A stretch of 64,000 nucleotides of DNA from Dyadobacter sp. 676 (GTDB lineage Bacteria > Bacteroidota > Bacteroidia > Cytophagales > Spirosomataceae): positions 5,873,001-5,937,000 of the forward strand of contig NZ_CP159289.1 of assembly GCF_040448675.1 (NCBI RefSeq), given 5' to 3'. Each line of letters starts with the position of its first letter. Position 1 is the first letter of the stretch. The notes beneath the pieces were generated by a model. It was not told the DNA's origin and did no database searches. It saw nothing but the letters and a program-made list of their open reading frames with translations. Positions 8,892-17,974 of the stretch are shown here, in pieces. The translations under genes were made by a program, and so were the position numbers.

Positions 8892-10400
8892 TTAAAATCC
8901 GGGATTGTTCGGCAGCAGGTTCGGGTTGACGTCCGATTCCTGTCTGGGTACGGGGAACAGCAGCTGTTTTTCGCTGAAAGTGGCACCGAAAACGGTCTTG
9001 TGGCCCACGAAATCGTCCCAGTTGCCCGTTACGTCATTATGCACTTTGCGGGTCCTGACCATGTCGAACCACATTTTGTTCTCGAAACAAAGTTCGAAAT
9101 AACGTTGCAGCCACACTTCATGCTCGAATGCGGTTTGGCTTAAACCCGAAACGGGCGCCAGGTTGGCCCGTGCCCGGATGGCGTTCACCAGTTCGACGGC
9201 TTTGGCATTCGGTGCACCTTCCGCGCGGTTGGACGCCTCCGCATACATGAGGTACACGTCCGCGAGCCGGTACAATGTGTAGTTCAAATCGGATTTGATC
9301 GAGTTCGTGACCGCATTCGCATCGAACCACTTATAGATATACGTGTTTTTGAATTTCACAGGCTGGCCCGTTTTGATACTGGGCGCGGTGGTATAAAAAA
9401 ACTGCTTTTCCTCCACCCGTTTGTCGCCCGCCGGAAATGATTTGATGAATTCCGGCGTAGGGTACACCGACCCGTATTCGTCCGCATACTTCGAAATGCC
9501 CGAATAGTTGGGGATAGTAAGCGGTGTAAGCGGGTTGGTCAACGGAACGCTGGCCGCATATTGCACCTGGAAAATGAACTCCCTCAGGTTTTTGTTCGCC
9601 GGATTGATCATATCGGTGTAATTCCTGAACAGCGAATAACCGCCCTTCTGGATCACGTTCAACGACCGTTTCGCCGATTCGGCATAATACTGCTGGCCGC
9701 CGTTGATCGCCGCGCCCGCGTAGGTCAGGTACACGTCCGCCAGTATCGATTCCACAGCCGACATGGATACCATTCCGTTCGTGTTCGACCATGGCAGGGT
9801 GGATGCCTCGGCCGCAAGCAGGTCGGGGATGATGATCTTGTCGTAAATCTCCTTCGCAGGCGTGCGCGGGAGGTTCAGGTCCAGGTTGGTTGGTACGGCC
9901 GTTACTGCGGGCACGGCGCCATACATTCTTACCAGGTAAAAATAGTACAGCGCGCGCAGCGTGCGGACTTCGGCGAGCATATTGTTCTTCTGCTCGTCGG
10001 TAAGTCCTGCCGCATTGATGCCCGGAATGCTCTGAAGGGCAAGGTTACAGGCCCCGACGCCGAGATACATCTGTTGCCACCAGGTATCGAAGTAAAAGGA
10101 AGTATTGGTGTAACTGAGGTTGGCGTAATTTATGAAGCCGGTCTGGCCGAGGTCGCTGTTCGCTTTCCCTGTCATGAATTCGAGCAGATTGTAGGTGTTT
10201 CCGCCATACGACGACGGCTGGCCGGCCAGAAGCCCCTGCAAATTGACGTAGGCCGCATTCGCGTAGGCCCGGGCCACTTTGCTGCTTGATACTTCCGATC
10301 CGGGTGTCAGGAATCCCGTCGGGTTTTCTTCCAGAAAGTCGGAACAGGATCCCAGCGCCAGCAGCGAAGCCGCCAGTAATATATTTTTAATCGCTTTCAT
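8892..10400 (-). CDS. RagB/SusD family nutrient-uptake outer-membrane lipoprotein
   Basis: A 502-residue lipoprotein with lipobox LALGSC in the first 20 residues, followed by SDFLEENPTGFLTP, the usual SusD N-terminus. The helical TPR-rich body includes AEVRTLRALYYFYLVRMYGA and RLADVYLMYAEASNRAEG. The C-terminus reads LLFPVPRQESDVNPNLLPNNPGF, the standard SusD ending. It sits on the cell surface as the lid that binds substrate for its SusC partner. Its gene is 19 bp downstream of the susC gene, so they form one operon. No glycosidase, sensor or anti-sigma gene adjoins the pair, so its substrate cannot be guessed. Confidence 0.93.
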   Translation of the reverse strand: MKAIKNILLAASLLALGSCSDFLEENPTGFLTPGSEVSSSKVARAYANAAYVNLQGLLAGQPSSYGGNTYNLLEFMTGKANSDLGQTGFINYANLSYTNTSFYFDTWWQQMYLGVGACNLALQSIPGINAAGLTDEQKNNMLAEVRTLRALYYFYLVRMYGAVPAVTAVPTNLDLNLPRTPAKEIYDKIIIPDLLAAEASTLPWSNTNGMVSMSAVESILADVYLTYAGAAINGGQQYYAESAKRSLNVIQKGGYSLFRNYTDMINPANKNLREFIFQVQYAASVPLTNPLTPLTIPNYSGISKYADEYGSVYPTPEFIKSFPAGDKRVEEKQFFYTTAPSIKTGQPVKFKNTYIYKWFDANAVTNSIKSDLNYTLYRLADVYLMYAEASNRAEGAPNAKAVELVNAIRARANLAPVSGLSQTAFEHEVWLQRYFELCFENKMWFDMVRTRKVHNDVTGNWDDFVGHKTVFGATFSEKQLLFPVPRQESDVNPNLLPNNPGF

Positions 10401-10419
10401 AATCTCTTGTAGTTGCGGT

Positions 10420-13400
10420 TTAGAATGTAAGTGTCAGGCCCAGGTTCCAGACGCGCGGCCGGGGATTGGAAAAGAAATCCAGGTTCTGCGAGAACGCGGT
10501 ATTGGAACCGTAGCTTGAATTGAATGTATCCACCTCGGGGTCGTAGCCGGTATATTTGGTGATCACAAACAGGTTTTGAACACTTGCATAAATGCGCAAC
10601 CGGTCCATTTTCAGTTTATCCAGAACCGGCTGATCGAAGGAATAGCCGAGCATGAAGTTCTGCCCGCGGATGAAGGAGCCGTTCTCCACCCACCAGGTAT
10701 CGAAATGCGAATCCTGTGCGAATTTGTAGTTGCGCACCTGCGAAATCATCGTGTTCTGATGGTCGGGCGTCCACGCGTCGAGTACCGTGGCCAGGCTATT
10801 CGCAATAGTCTGCCTGTCTTCCACCGAATGCTTGAATGTCGCCGCCGTATTCAGGCCTTCCACGAAGCGGATGTTGAACGATAAGTCCCAGCCTTTGTAC
10901 TTCATCGTACTGTTGAAGCTCCCCGTCCATTTGGGGGTGGTGCGGCCGATAATGCTGTAATAGTTGCTTCCGTCGGCATTGTAGATGTACTTTCTGTCGC
11001 CCGGTTTCAGATTATGTTCGGCCGCCAGGGCAGCTTCGTCGGTGCTGTAAGTGCCCAGCCTTGTCATTCCGTAGAGCGAACCGATCGGCTCGCCCACGCG
11101 CAGGATGTTGGTTTGGCCGAGGAAGTTCGGTCCGGGGAAAATGTCGGCATTCCCGCGGTTCAGTTTCAGGATTTTGTTGACATTGGAGGCGAAGATAAAA
11201 TTGGTGCTCCATGTGAAATTGCGTGTTTCGATGTTTGTCGTATTCAGGCTTACCTCGAAACCGGAGTTCCTTACCGACCCCACGTTTTGATACACATTCG
11301 CATTCACCTCCCCGGCCGACCACGGAATGGGCGCTTGCAGCAGCAGGTCTTTGGTGACGCGATTGTAATAGTCGACTGTCAGATCGATATTCTCACGGAT
11401 ACCCAATTCGACCCCGGCGTCGAATTGCAGCGATTTCTCCCATTTCAGATTGGGGTTGCCGAGGTAGCTGGGCAGCAGCGTCGACTGCAAGGCGCCGTTC
11501 AGCACGGTGCTGGTGGCATTGGTCGTGCCTGGCTGGATCTGCGCAATGGATTGGTACTGACCGATCTCCTGGTTACCGGAAAGCCCGTAGCTGGCGCGTA
11601 GTTTCAGGTTCGTAATCGTTTTGTTGCCTTTCAGGAAGCCTTCCTCCGATACCCGCCAGGCAGCACCTACCGAAGGGAAGAATGCGTATTTGTTATTGGC
11701 GCCGAATTTGGACGAACCGTCGTAGCGACCGGTTGCCGTGAACAGATACTTTTCGTCCAGGTTGTAAGTAGCCCGCGCAAAATAGGAATTCATCGCCCAT
11801 TTGTAGTCAGCAGAAGTAGAGGAGCTTCTCACCGATCCCGAACCGAGCGTGTGCCACTGGAAAATATCGTCGATGAAGTTCTGGGTTTCGACGAAATCGG
11901 TTTCCTGGTTGTACTGCTGCCACGACGCCCCCAGCAACGCCGTGAACCGGTGGCGCTGGTTGATCGTCTTGTTCCAGGTAAGGTAGTTTTCCGACTGCCA
12001 ATAGGTATTCAGATAACCGCGAATGTTGGCCACCCCGCCCTGATCGGCCGACATATGCGCCAGGTTTTGGGAAGAAAAGTAGTTGTTCTTCTGCGATTGA
12101 AGATTAAATCCGAAATCGGTCTTGAAGTCGAGGTCTTTGGCAATATGGAAAAGCAAATAGGTATTGCCCAGCGACTGGAGCGTGTTGTTAATGGTATACC
12201 GGTTGTTGGCGATGTTCACGGGGTTCGGCCCTCCCTCCAGTCCGGCGATATCGTTGTTGCCGGCCCAGGTGCCGTCGGGGTATTTTACCGGAAGGATCGG
12301 CACTTCCTCCGAAACCATACGCGGGACGTTCAGGCCGCCGTTGCCGTCGGATACCAGTCGCTGCCGGCTGTTGATGAGCGACATGCTCCCGCCTACTTTC
12401 AGCCACCGGTTCACATCGGTATCCACCGTAAACCGGGCATTATAACGCTTGAAAGCCGAGGTGGTCATCAAACCGTTCTGGTCCAGATAACCTAGCGACA
12501 AACTGAACAGGGTCTTGTCGTTCCCGCCCTGGAAATTGAGCTGGTGGTTAGTGGAAAAAGCGGGTTTGTAAACTTCCTTCTCCCAATTCGTATTGTATAG
12601 GGGTTTGTCGTTGGCGTCGAACAGCAACGGGAAGTTGGCGTGGTTAAGAGGCGCCGGGGGTGTCCAGACACCGCCGGCCGGGTCGAACTTGGTACCGTTG
12701 GCATAGGCTTCGTTGTAGACCTTGATAAATTCCTCCGAATTGAGTGTTCTGACATGGCGGTAAAGCTCGCTCACGTTCACATTGCCGTCATAGGAAACTT
12801 TCATGCCGCCCGCGCGCCCGCGCTTGGTGGTGATCATAATCACGCCGTTTGCTCCCCTGGCACCGTAAATGGCCGTGGAAGAAGCATCTTTGAGCACTTC
12901 CAGCGAAGCAATGTCGTTCGGGTTAATGGAGTTGCCGTCCACGCCGATCACGCCGTCGACTACATAAAGCGGATCGATATTGGAATTGATGGAGCCGATC
13001 CCCCGCACGCGTACTTTGGCCGCCGCGCCAGGCGCATTGCTGTTTACACTTACCTCCACACCCGCGATCTTTCCCTGCAATGCCTGCGATACGTTGGGCA
13101 CCGGCTTGTCGACAAGTTGCTCGCCTTTAATGGTCGCGACAGCGCCGGTAAGGTCCGATTTGCGGACGGTGCCGTAGCCGATCACAACAACTTCGTTGAG
13201 CGCTTTTGTGTCGGATACGAGGCCTACGTCGATCACCGACCGGCTACCGACTGTGATTTCCTGGCTTGTAAATCCTACAAAGCTGAATACCAGCACACTG
13301 GATTCGTCGGGTACGGTAATTTCGTAATTTCCGGAGGCGTCCGTAGAGGTGCCCACGCCCGATCCTTTGATGAGTACATTTACGCCCGGAAGGGGGGAGG

Positions 13401-13560
13401 AGTCTTTGGAATCCAGTACTTTACCGGTAATTTTCTTGTCCGCGGCGAAGAACGGGCCTTCGGCGTTCGAGCTTAGGGAAACCAGGAGCAACAGGTTAAG
13501 CAGGACTATTCTCATAATCCTTCCCGACCGGACGACGGGTCGTTGTACATTACTTTTCAT
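10420..13560 (-). CDS. SusC/RagA family TonB-linked outer-membrane transporter
   Basis: A 1046-residue TonB-dependent outer-membrane channel. It has a signal peptide (a second ATG at 13515 would start just before it, MRIVLLNLLLL), a carboxypeptidase-regulatory-like domain (about 45-120, KITGKVLDSKDSSPLPGVNV), a TonB-box region ALNEVVVIGYGTVRKSD, a plug with GSINSNIDPLYVVDGV and AIYGARGANGVIMITTKRG, and a 22-strand barrel ending in LGLTLTF. Paired with the SusD gene 19 bp downstream. The pair is an orphan: no HTCS, ECF sigma/anti-sigma or carbohydrate enzyme is next to it. Confidence 0.95.
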   Translation of the reverse strand: MKSNVQRPVVRSGRIMRIVLLNLLLLVSLSSNAEGPFFAADKKITGKVLDSKDSSPLPGVNVLIKGSGVGTSTDASGNYEITVPDESSVLVFSFVGFTSQEITVGSRSVIDVGLVSDTKALNEVVVIGYGTVRKSDLTGAVATIKGEQLVDKPVPNVSQALQGKIAGVEVSVNSNAPGAAAKVRVRGIGSINSNIDPLYVVDGVIGVDGNSINPNDIASLEVLKDASSTAIYGARGANGVIMITTKRGRAGGMKVSYDGNVNVSELYRHVRTLNSEEFIKVYNEAYANGTKFDPAGGVWTPPAPLNHANFPLLFDANDKPLYNTNWEKEVYKPAFSTNHQLNFQGGNDKTLFSLSLGYLDQNGLMTTSAFKRYNARFTVDTDVNRWLKVGGSMSLINSRQRLVSDGNGGLNVPRMVSEEVPILPVKYPDGTWAGNNDIAGLEGGPNPVNIANNRYTINNTLQSLGNTYLLFHIAKDLDFKTDFGFNLQSQKNNYFSSQNLAHMSADQGGVANIRGYLNTYWQSENYLTWNKTINQRHRFTALLGASWQQYNQETDFVETQNFIDDIFQWHTLGSGSVRSSSTSADYKWAMNSYFARATYNLDEKYLFTATGRYDGSSKFGANNKYAFFPSVGAAWRVSEEGFLKGNKTITNLKLRASYGLSGNQEIGQYQSIAQIQPGTTNATSTVLNGALQSTLLPSYLGNPNLKWEKSLQFDAGVELGIRENIDLTVDYYNRVTKDLLLQAPIPWSAGEVNANVYQNVGSVRNSGFEVSLNTTNIETRNFTWSTNFIFASNVNKILKLNRGNADIFPGPNFLGQTNILRVGEPIGSLYGMTRLGTYSTDEAALAAEHNLKPGDRKYIYNADGSNYYSIIGRTTPKWTGSFNSTMKYKGWDLSFNIRFVEGLNTAATFKHSVEDRQTIANSLATVLDAWTPDHQNTMISQVRNYKFAQDSHFDTWWVENGSFIRGQNFMLGYSFDQPVLDKLKMDRLRIYASVQNLFVITKYTGYDPEVDTFNSSYGSNTAFSQNLDFFSNPRPRVWNLGLTLTF

Positions 13561-13928
13561 AAAGGGATTAGTTAGTATTTGTTAAGCATTTCTTCAATGA
13601 GTCCAATGGAGCATGTCCGTATGACAGACGGGAGAGCGGATTTTATTCATGATTAAAAAAAGGTTTGGTAATAATTCCGGTTTTTCACAGAGTCCAGCCA
13701 CGACGACGCCATCGCCCGTGCTGTGAAGCAGGCGTCGGATGAGACTTTTGCAGGGTGAGGGGGATTTTAATATTTTTAAAAAATATAGTCCAAAAAAGGC
13801 CCGTGCAGATTTAAATGCGGTTAAAATGGCCTTAAATTAGAATTAAAATGCACCGGCAACCGACGCCCGGTTTTTTCAGGACGCTCGATATCAGGTGCAT
13901 GCAACCGGTCGTAACCGCTATGTGAAAT
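13561..13928. other. 368-bp intergenic region upstream of susC (orphan pair)
   Basis: AT-rich stretch between the minus-strand susC and the degraded serine hydrolase. It presumably holds the susC promoter, but I find no exact TAnnTTTG box on the minus strand. It contains the dyad at 13770-13786 (ATATTTTT-A-AAAAATAT), which could be an AT-rich activator or UP-like element. No gene is apparent. Confidence 0.4.
13770..13786. promoter_or_regulatory. AT-rich perfect dyad upstream of susC
   Basis: A perfect 8-1-8 inverted repeat made only of A and T, about 210 bp from the susC start. Symmetry in an AT-rich stretch can be accidental; regulatory role is speculative. Confidence 0.2.
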
Positions 13929-14478
13929 ATGCCCGCGAAGTTTGGTTTTGGTATTCGGAAGAAATACTCCGGTAATTCGGTGGCCGGCCGGACCGGTATC
14001 CCGGGGAAAGTACTCGGTCAGGCATTGCTGGTGCTGCTGCCGCTCGGTCTGCCTGCACAGGACAGGCTGGCGACGATGGAGAAGGCAATTAATGCCGGCG
14101 ACTATCCCAATGTGCACAGCGTGCTCATTTCGCGGAACGGCAAGGTGGTTTATGAACGATATTTCAATGGCTACGGGCCGGATTCCCTGCACGGAATGGG
14201 CCTACATCTTCTGCGCTCCGATGATCGTCGGAGGGATTATCGGGCGGGCCGCCCGCATGCCGGTAATGCAGTTTGCGAAACAGTATCTTTTCACGCCGCT
14301 GGGTATTGAAAACTACCGCTGGACGACAGGTCCCGCAATTTTCGCTTCCGGAAACGGGGGACAATATATTATTCTGCTTCCCGGCCTGAACGAAGTCATC
14401 GCTTTTACCCAGGGCAATTACGGAAGCAGGCGGGCCAAGCAGGCCTTCGACATACTGGCCCGCTATATTCTTCCGTAA
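13929..14478 (+). pseudogene. Degraded beta-lactamase-like serine hydrolase (internal deletions and frameshift)
   Basis: Two fragments of one protein lie in different frames. The first (13929 to about 14200) reads LATMEKAINAGDYPNVHSVL then SRNGKVVYERYFNGYGPDSL, the N-terminal strand pair of serine hydrolases of the class C beta-lactamase/penicillin-binding family. The second, in the next frame (about 14200-14478), reads VGGIIGRAARMPVMQFAKQY and LFTPLGIENYRWTTGP, then jumps to ASGNGGQYIILLPGLNEVIA, a C-terminal piece. The part that should hold the SxxK active site is absent, as is the stretch between RWTTGP and the C-terminal strand. The whole is about half the usual length (roughly 350-400 residues). 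It cannot make an active enzyme. Disruption is seen directly; the family is inferred from the fragments. Confidence 0.75.
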
Positions 14479-14530
14479 CCGGTGGCCTGGTTCCCGCATC
14501 CGGGAATGCGTTTCACGAATCTCGGGGCCG

Positions 14531-15019
14531 CTACCTGGCCATTACCTGTTCCTCGTATTCGGTCCTGGGTTTGCCCGCTGCGTTGGGCCTGCCTTTGCCT
14601 GTTTCGATAAACTTTTTCAGGCTGTCAGCGAGGTAGTTTGTCCAGGCGCCTTCGCAAATCTCGTAGCATTCGTAAGCCGGCGTCAGACCTTTTTGCGTGA
14701 AGGTGATCTCGGTTTTTCCGTCCCGTTCGGCAATGTCAAACACGATCGTGTTACCGATCCATTCGTTTGTGTCGTTGGTAAATTTGAAATGATTGTCGAG
14801 CACGTTCCAGACGACCTTTTTGCCGGGGATCAGTTCGGCGACCTCGATGGTGCAGCGGTGAACGTCCTGGAAATGGTAGTACCAGACGCTGCCGGCCTCG
14901 TCCGTTTTTCCCTTTACTTCCTCCGACCACCAGCCGTTTACCTGGTTAATCGCCTTGAATGCCTCCGCCGGTGTGCTGTTTACGGCAAAAGTGATTGTGA
15001 AATCCGATGCTGTGCCCAT
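14531..15019 (-). CDS. SRPBCC / AHSA1-like domain protein
   Basis: A 162-residue soluble protein of the START/Bet v1-like (SRPBCC) fold. It begins with TITFAVNSTPAEAFKAINQV, the usual first strand and helix, with the tryptophan pair NGWWSEEV, and has the late strand signature KTEITFTQKGLTPAYECYE. Members bind hydrophobic ligands or act as small co-chaperone-like proteins; the ligand is unknown here. It is divergent from the GlxA-type regulator across 138 bp, and such pairs are often co-regulated, so the regulator may control it (inference). Confidence 0.8.
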   Translation of the reverse strand: MGTASDFTITFAVNSTPAEAFKAINQVNGWWSEEVKGKTDEAGSVWYYHFQDVHRCTIEVAELIPGKKVVWNVLDNHFKFTNDTNEWIGNTIVFDIAERDGKTEITFTQKGLTPAYECYEICEGAWTNYLADSLKKFIETGKGRPNAAGKPRTEYEEQVMAR

Positions 15020-15110
15020 AATTTCCTAGTTTTTAGTGAATGATTGAAACAATGCAAAAATACTGTCCCGGGGCTCCTGCCAGCTGGTGTAAAATGGACA
15101 TTCCGGCGGG

Positions 15111-15141
15111 TTGATATGGACAAATAATACCGCTAGCTTTG
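15111..15141 (+). promoter_or_regulatory. Bacteroidota promoter for the GlxA-type regulator
   Basis: TTG at 15111-15113 and TAGCTTTG at 15134-15141 are separated by 20 bp, an exact match to the Bacteroidota -33/-7 arrangement. Transcription would begin only about ten bases before the ATG at 15158. Confidence 0.65.
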
Positions 15142-15157
15142 TGAAAAGCCGGATCTT

Positions 15158-16138
15158 ATGAAACAAGTTACAATCGTCGTCCCGAAGGGAAATATCAATC
15201 TCAGCAGCATTACCGGAAGTTTCGAAATCCTCACCCGCGCCGATCAGTACTGGCAACGAAAAGGGCACCGGCCGTTTATGCAGGTGCGTATCGCCGGGTT
15301 TGTCGACGATCTGAAACTCGGCACGGGCTATTTTTCCGTCGCCCCGGCCGACATCCGTCAATTAGGTAAGACCGACCTTGTGATCATTCCTTCGCTTTCC
15401 TATGATTTCGACCAGGTTTTGCGGGACAACGGGGAGCTTATCGCCTGGATACGCGCGCAATACAAAGGCGGGGCCGAAGTGGCCAGCATTTGTACCGGTG
15501 CATTTCTGCTGGCGGCAACCGGCCTGCTGGAACACCGCGTGTGCTCTACGCACTGGAATGCCGCCAACGATTTCAGGCGGCTATTTCCGGATGTCAACTT
15601 GCGGGTAGACAAGCTGATCGCAGTCGAGCCGGGTATTTATACCAATGGAGGCGCATATTCATTTTTGAACCTCATTCTGTTTCTGGTCGAAAAGTATTTT
15701 GACCGCGAAACGGCCGTTCTTTGCGCGAAAGTGTTCCAGATCGACATCGAACGGTCGTCCCAATCCGCGTTCCTGATTTTTCAGAGCCAGAAAAACCATG
15801 GCGACGAGCTCGTCCGCCGCGCCCAGACATACCTGGAAGAAAACCTCACCGGGAAAATCTCCTTCGAAAAACTGGCTTACGACCTGGCAGTAAGCCGCCG
15901 TAATTTCGACCGGCGGTTCTATAAAGCTACGGGCAACACGCCGGTCGAGTACCTTCAGCGTATCAAGGTAGAACTCGCCAAAAACATGCTGGAAAAAGGG
16001 CGTAAAACCATTGCCGAGGTGATGAGCGAAGTAGGTTACTCCGACGATAAGGCGTTCCGGGAGGTTTTTAAGAAACTCGCCGGACTGTCGCCGCTGGAAT
16101 ACCGCACCAAATATGCGGGACGAAATCCGCTGGTCTGA
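15158..16138 (+). CDS. GlxA-family transcriptional regulator (DJ-1/PfpI domain + AraC HTH)
   Basis: A 326-residue regulator. The N-terminal half (about 1-190) is a DJ-1/PfpI-like glutamine-amidotransferase fold, with the nucleophile-elbow cysteine in SICTGAFLLAATGLL and the partner HWNAANDF. The C-terminal 100 residues are an AraC-type double helix-turn-helix (KISFEKLAYDLAVSRRNFDR, then AEVMSEVGYSDDKAFREVFK). Regulators of this group act as transcriptional activators, with the amidase-like domain serving as a sensor instead of an enzyme. A consensus promoter lies directly upstream, and the divergent neighbour is the SRPBCC gene. Confidence 0.9.
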   Translation: MKQVTIVVPKGNINLSSITGSFEILTRADQYWQRKGHRPFMQVRIAGFVDDLKLGTGYFSVAPADIRQLGKTDLVIIPSLSYDFDQVLRDNGELIAWIRAQYKGGAEVASICTGAFLLAATGLLEHRVCSTHWNAANDFRRLFPDVNLRVDKLIAVEPGIYTNGGAYSFLNLILFLVEKYFDRETAVLCAKVFQIDIERSSQSAFLIFQSQKNHGDELVRRAQTYLEENLTGKISFEKLAYDLAVSRRNFDRRFYKATGNTPVEYLQRIKVELAKNMLEKGRKTIAEVMSEVGYSDDKAFREVFKKLAGLSPLEYRTKYAGRNPLV

Positions 16139-16289
16139 TGCACGTACGCTTCCCCGGGGAATGTCTTTTAACGGTACCTGTCGGAAAGACAGCGAATATT
16201 TTCAGCTTTGTAAAATAATAACTCCTTGTTAGAGAATGCAGTGGGCCTTGTACCGATACGGGAGGCCCGGCTGCCGGGGCATCGCCGGT

Positions 16290-16320
16290 TTGTGTCGGGG
16301 CCGAAAGAATCTTAACTTCG
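16290..16320 (+). promoter_or_regulatory. Probable promoter of the Dabb-domain gene
   Basis: TTG at 16290-16292, a 20-bp spacer and TAACTTCG at 16313-16320 (one mismatch to TAnnTTTG). The leader to the ATG at 16397 would be about 70 nt. Confidence 0.45.
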
Positions 16321-16396
16321 GCCGGCTGGTGAAAGCGATGCCTTCGGACAGCCAACCTGCATGGTACCATTCCTTTTGAAATAAATACTTAAACTC

Positions 16397-16804
16397 ATGG
16401 ATCATACGCGTCGTAAATTCATCGCCGGCTCGGCGGCATTGGCGGCAAGCGCGGCCACAGGGGTGGCTGCTCCGGCCGATGCCGGAAAGGTTAAATACCC
16501 ACTAGTTCATCATGTCTTTTTCTGGCTCAAAAACCCGGGTTCGGTCGCTGACCGTGACCGGATCATCGAAGGCCTGAAAACGCTCCGGAAAATCGAGGCC
16601 ATTAAAGAGCTCCGCATCGGTGTGGTAGCAAGCACCGAAAAACGCGATGTGGTCGACAACAGTTGGGCAGTATCCGAGCTGATGTTCTTCGAGGACCTCG
16701 CCGGGCAGGCCAGCTATCAGACCCACCCGATTCACCAGCAGTTCATCAAGGATTGCAGCCATTTGTGGGATAAAGTGATCGTCTACGACGCGATGGATGT
16801 GTAG
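16397..16804 (+). CDS. Tat-exported Dabb (stress-responsive alpha/beta-barrel) domain protein
   Basis: A 135-residue protein with a twin-arginine signal (TRRKFIAGSAALAASAATG) and a single Dabb domain (about 33-132) opening with YPLVHHVFFWLKNPGS and closing with SHLWDKVIVYDAMD. The Dabb fold is a ferredoxin-like dimer; in other family members it binds heme or small ligands, but here nothing shows the ligand. Export by Tat implies folding in the cytoplasm before transport, consistent with a cofactor, though that is inference. The gene is monocistronic, followed by a strong terminator at 16847-16883. Confidence 0.85.
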   Translation: MDHTRRKFIAGSAALAASAATGVAAPADAGKVKYPLVHHVFFWLKNPGSVADRDRIIEGLKTLRKIEAIKELRIGVVASTEKRDVVDNSWAVSELMFFEDLAGQASYQTHPIHQQFIKDCSHLWDKVIVYDAMDV

Positions 16805-16846
16805 AACTGCATTCCATCCGCGTAATCGCGTGCATTGAATTCTCCC

Positions 16847-16883
16847 GGGCTGTTTCGTACGCTACGGAACAGTCCGCTTTTTT
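16847..16883 (+). terminator. Rho-independent terminator after the Dabb gene
   Basis: A 13-bp stem (arms 16847-16859 and 16863-16875, fully paired if two G-U pairs are allowed) with a three-base loop, then GC and six T. Confidence 0.8.
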
Positions 16884-16986
16884 ACATTCCGGTCAGTCCG
16901 AATTCACAACGAATCCTTTCCGATTCACATTCCCGGTAAAGCGTTTTCCCGAAACCCCATTCTTTTGTTTTCATAACATTAACAAT

Positions 16987-17183
16987 ATGAAAACAGCAAC
17001 TCTTCTGATTCTGACGTTCCTGATTGCCCATTCACCGCGTCGGGGCTCGGCTTGAAGCTCACCAGGGATCGTATCAGCCTGTTAAATGAGCTCCATCCCG
17101 AATCGCATATCGCGATGACTATCGGTAGCGCCGTTCCGAATGGCACGCAAATTGAACTTGTTTTTAATCAATGGTTCGGATGA
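16987..17183 (+). pseudogene. Deletion remnant of a LytS-type sensor histidine kinase
   Basis: An ATG at 16987 opens a signal-peptide-like start (MKTATLLILTFLIAHS) that stops at 17056. In another frame, from about 17033 to the TGA at 17181-17183, the sequence reads GLGLKLTRDRISLLNELHP, then an Ile-Met-Thr-rich strand, then GTQIELVFNQW. That is the extreme C-terminal ATP-lid/last-strand segment of LytS-family kinases. So the two ends of one kinase gene are joined, out of frame, with everything between lost. The surviving end still overlaps the start of the response regulator by ATGA (17180-17183), the usual coupling for such pairs. The kinase cannot be functional. The identification of the C-terminal piece is by motif and context. 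Confidence 0.7.
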
Positions 17184-17974
17184 AAGCAATCCTGGTAGAC
17201 GACGAGCGATACAATCTCGATAACCTCGAAATCCTGATCGGGAAGTACTGCCCCGGGGTCAGAATCTGTGGCACTGCCCTGGATTCGCGGGAAGCAACCG
17301 GCTTGCTTTATAGCTGCCGGCCCGATCTGGTTTTTCTGGATATCCAAATGCCCGGCCAGAACGGATTTGAATGGTTGCAAAGTTTGCCGGATATTTCGTT
17401 CGGGGTAATTTTTGTGACGGCTTTCGATCAATATGCGATCCGCGCATTGCGGCTTGCGGCGATCGATTACCTTTTAAAACCCATTTCTATCGACGAATTG
17501 CAAATTGCGGTCGAAAGGGCCGGCCGCCTGATCGGGCAAAGGGAGCAGGACCGGTTATGGAAGAATCTGATCGAAAACTGGAAAGAAAGCCCCGGCCGTA
17601 CCGGACGGCAAATAGCGCTGCCAACCGCGATGGAGACCCGTTTTGTAAGGACCGACGAAATAATCTGGTGCCAGTCGGCCAACAATTACATGACTTTCCA
17701 CTTCGTGGATGGGGAAGCGCTGGTTGTTTGCAAGCCGATTTACTTGTACGACGATTTGCTCGGACCTGACGGTTTTATACGTTGCCATCAGTCTTATCTG
17801 GTCAACAAAGCATTTGTAAAAAGCTGGAAAAGGGAATACGGCGATTTCCTTTTGCTGTCCGACGGATCGGAAGTCCCCGTTGCCAGAAACAGGAAGGAAA
17901 GTTTGAAAACTGTTAACGGCTTGATTACTATCGCGCAGCTACCTTGTGATGCATGCATTCGGATAACTATATGA
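17180..17974 (+). CDS. LytTR-family response regulator, apparently orphaned
   Basis: About 264 residues: receiver domain (2-120) with DDER, phospho-acceptor Asp in LVFLDIQMPGQNG and the Lys in YLLKPISIDEL, then a LytTR DNA-binding domain (about 150-250) with VRTDEIIWCQSANNYM and FIRCHQSYLVNKAFV. I place the start at the ATG at 17180, which overlaps the stop of the kinase remnant by ATGA; an ATG at 17171 is also in frame. LytTR regulators normally take phosphate from a LytS-type kinase, and here the adjoining kinase gene is reduced to its tail. The regulator is intact and overlaps the next gene by ATGA. Confidence 0.9.
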   Translation: MKAILVDDERYNLDNLEILIGKYCPGVRICGTALDSREATGLLYSCRPDLVFLDIQMPGQNGFEWLQSLPDISFGVIFVTAFDQYAIRALRLAAIDYLLKPISIDELQIAVERAGRLIGQREQDRLWKNLIENWKESPGRTGRQIALPTAMETRFVRTDEIIWCQSANNYMTFHFVDGEALVVCKPIYLYDDLLGPDGFIRCHQSYLVNKAFVKSWKREYGDFLLLSDGSEVPVARNRKESLKTVNGLITIAQLPCDACIRITI

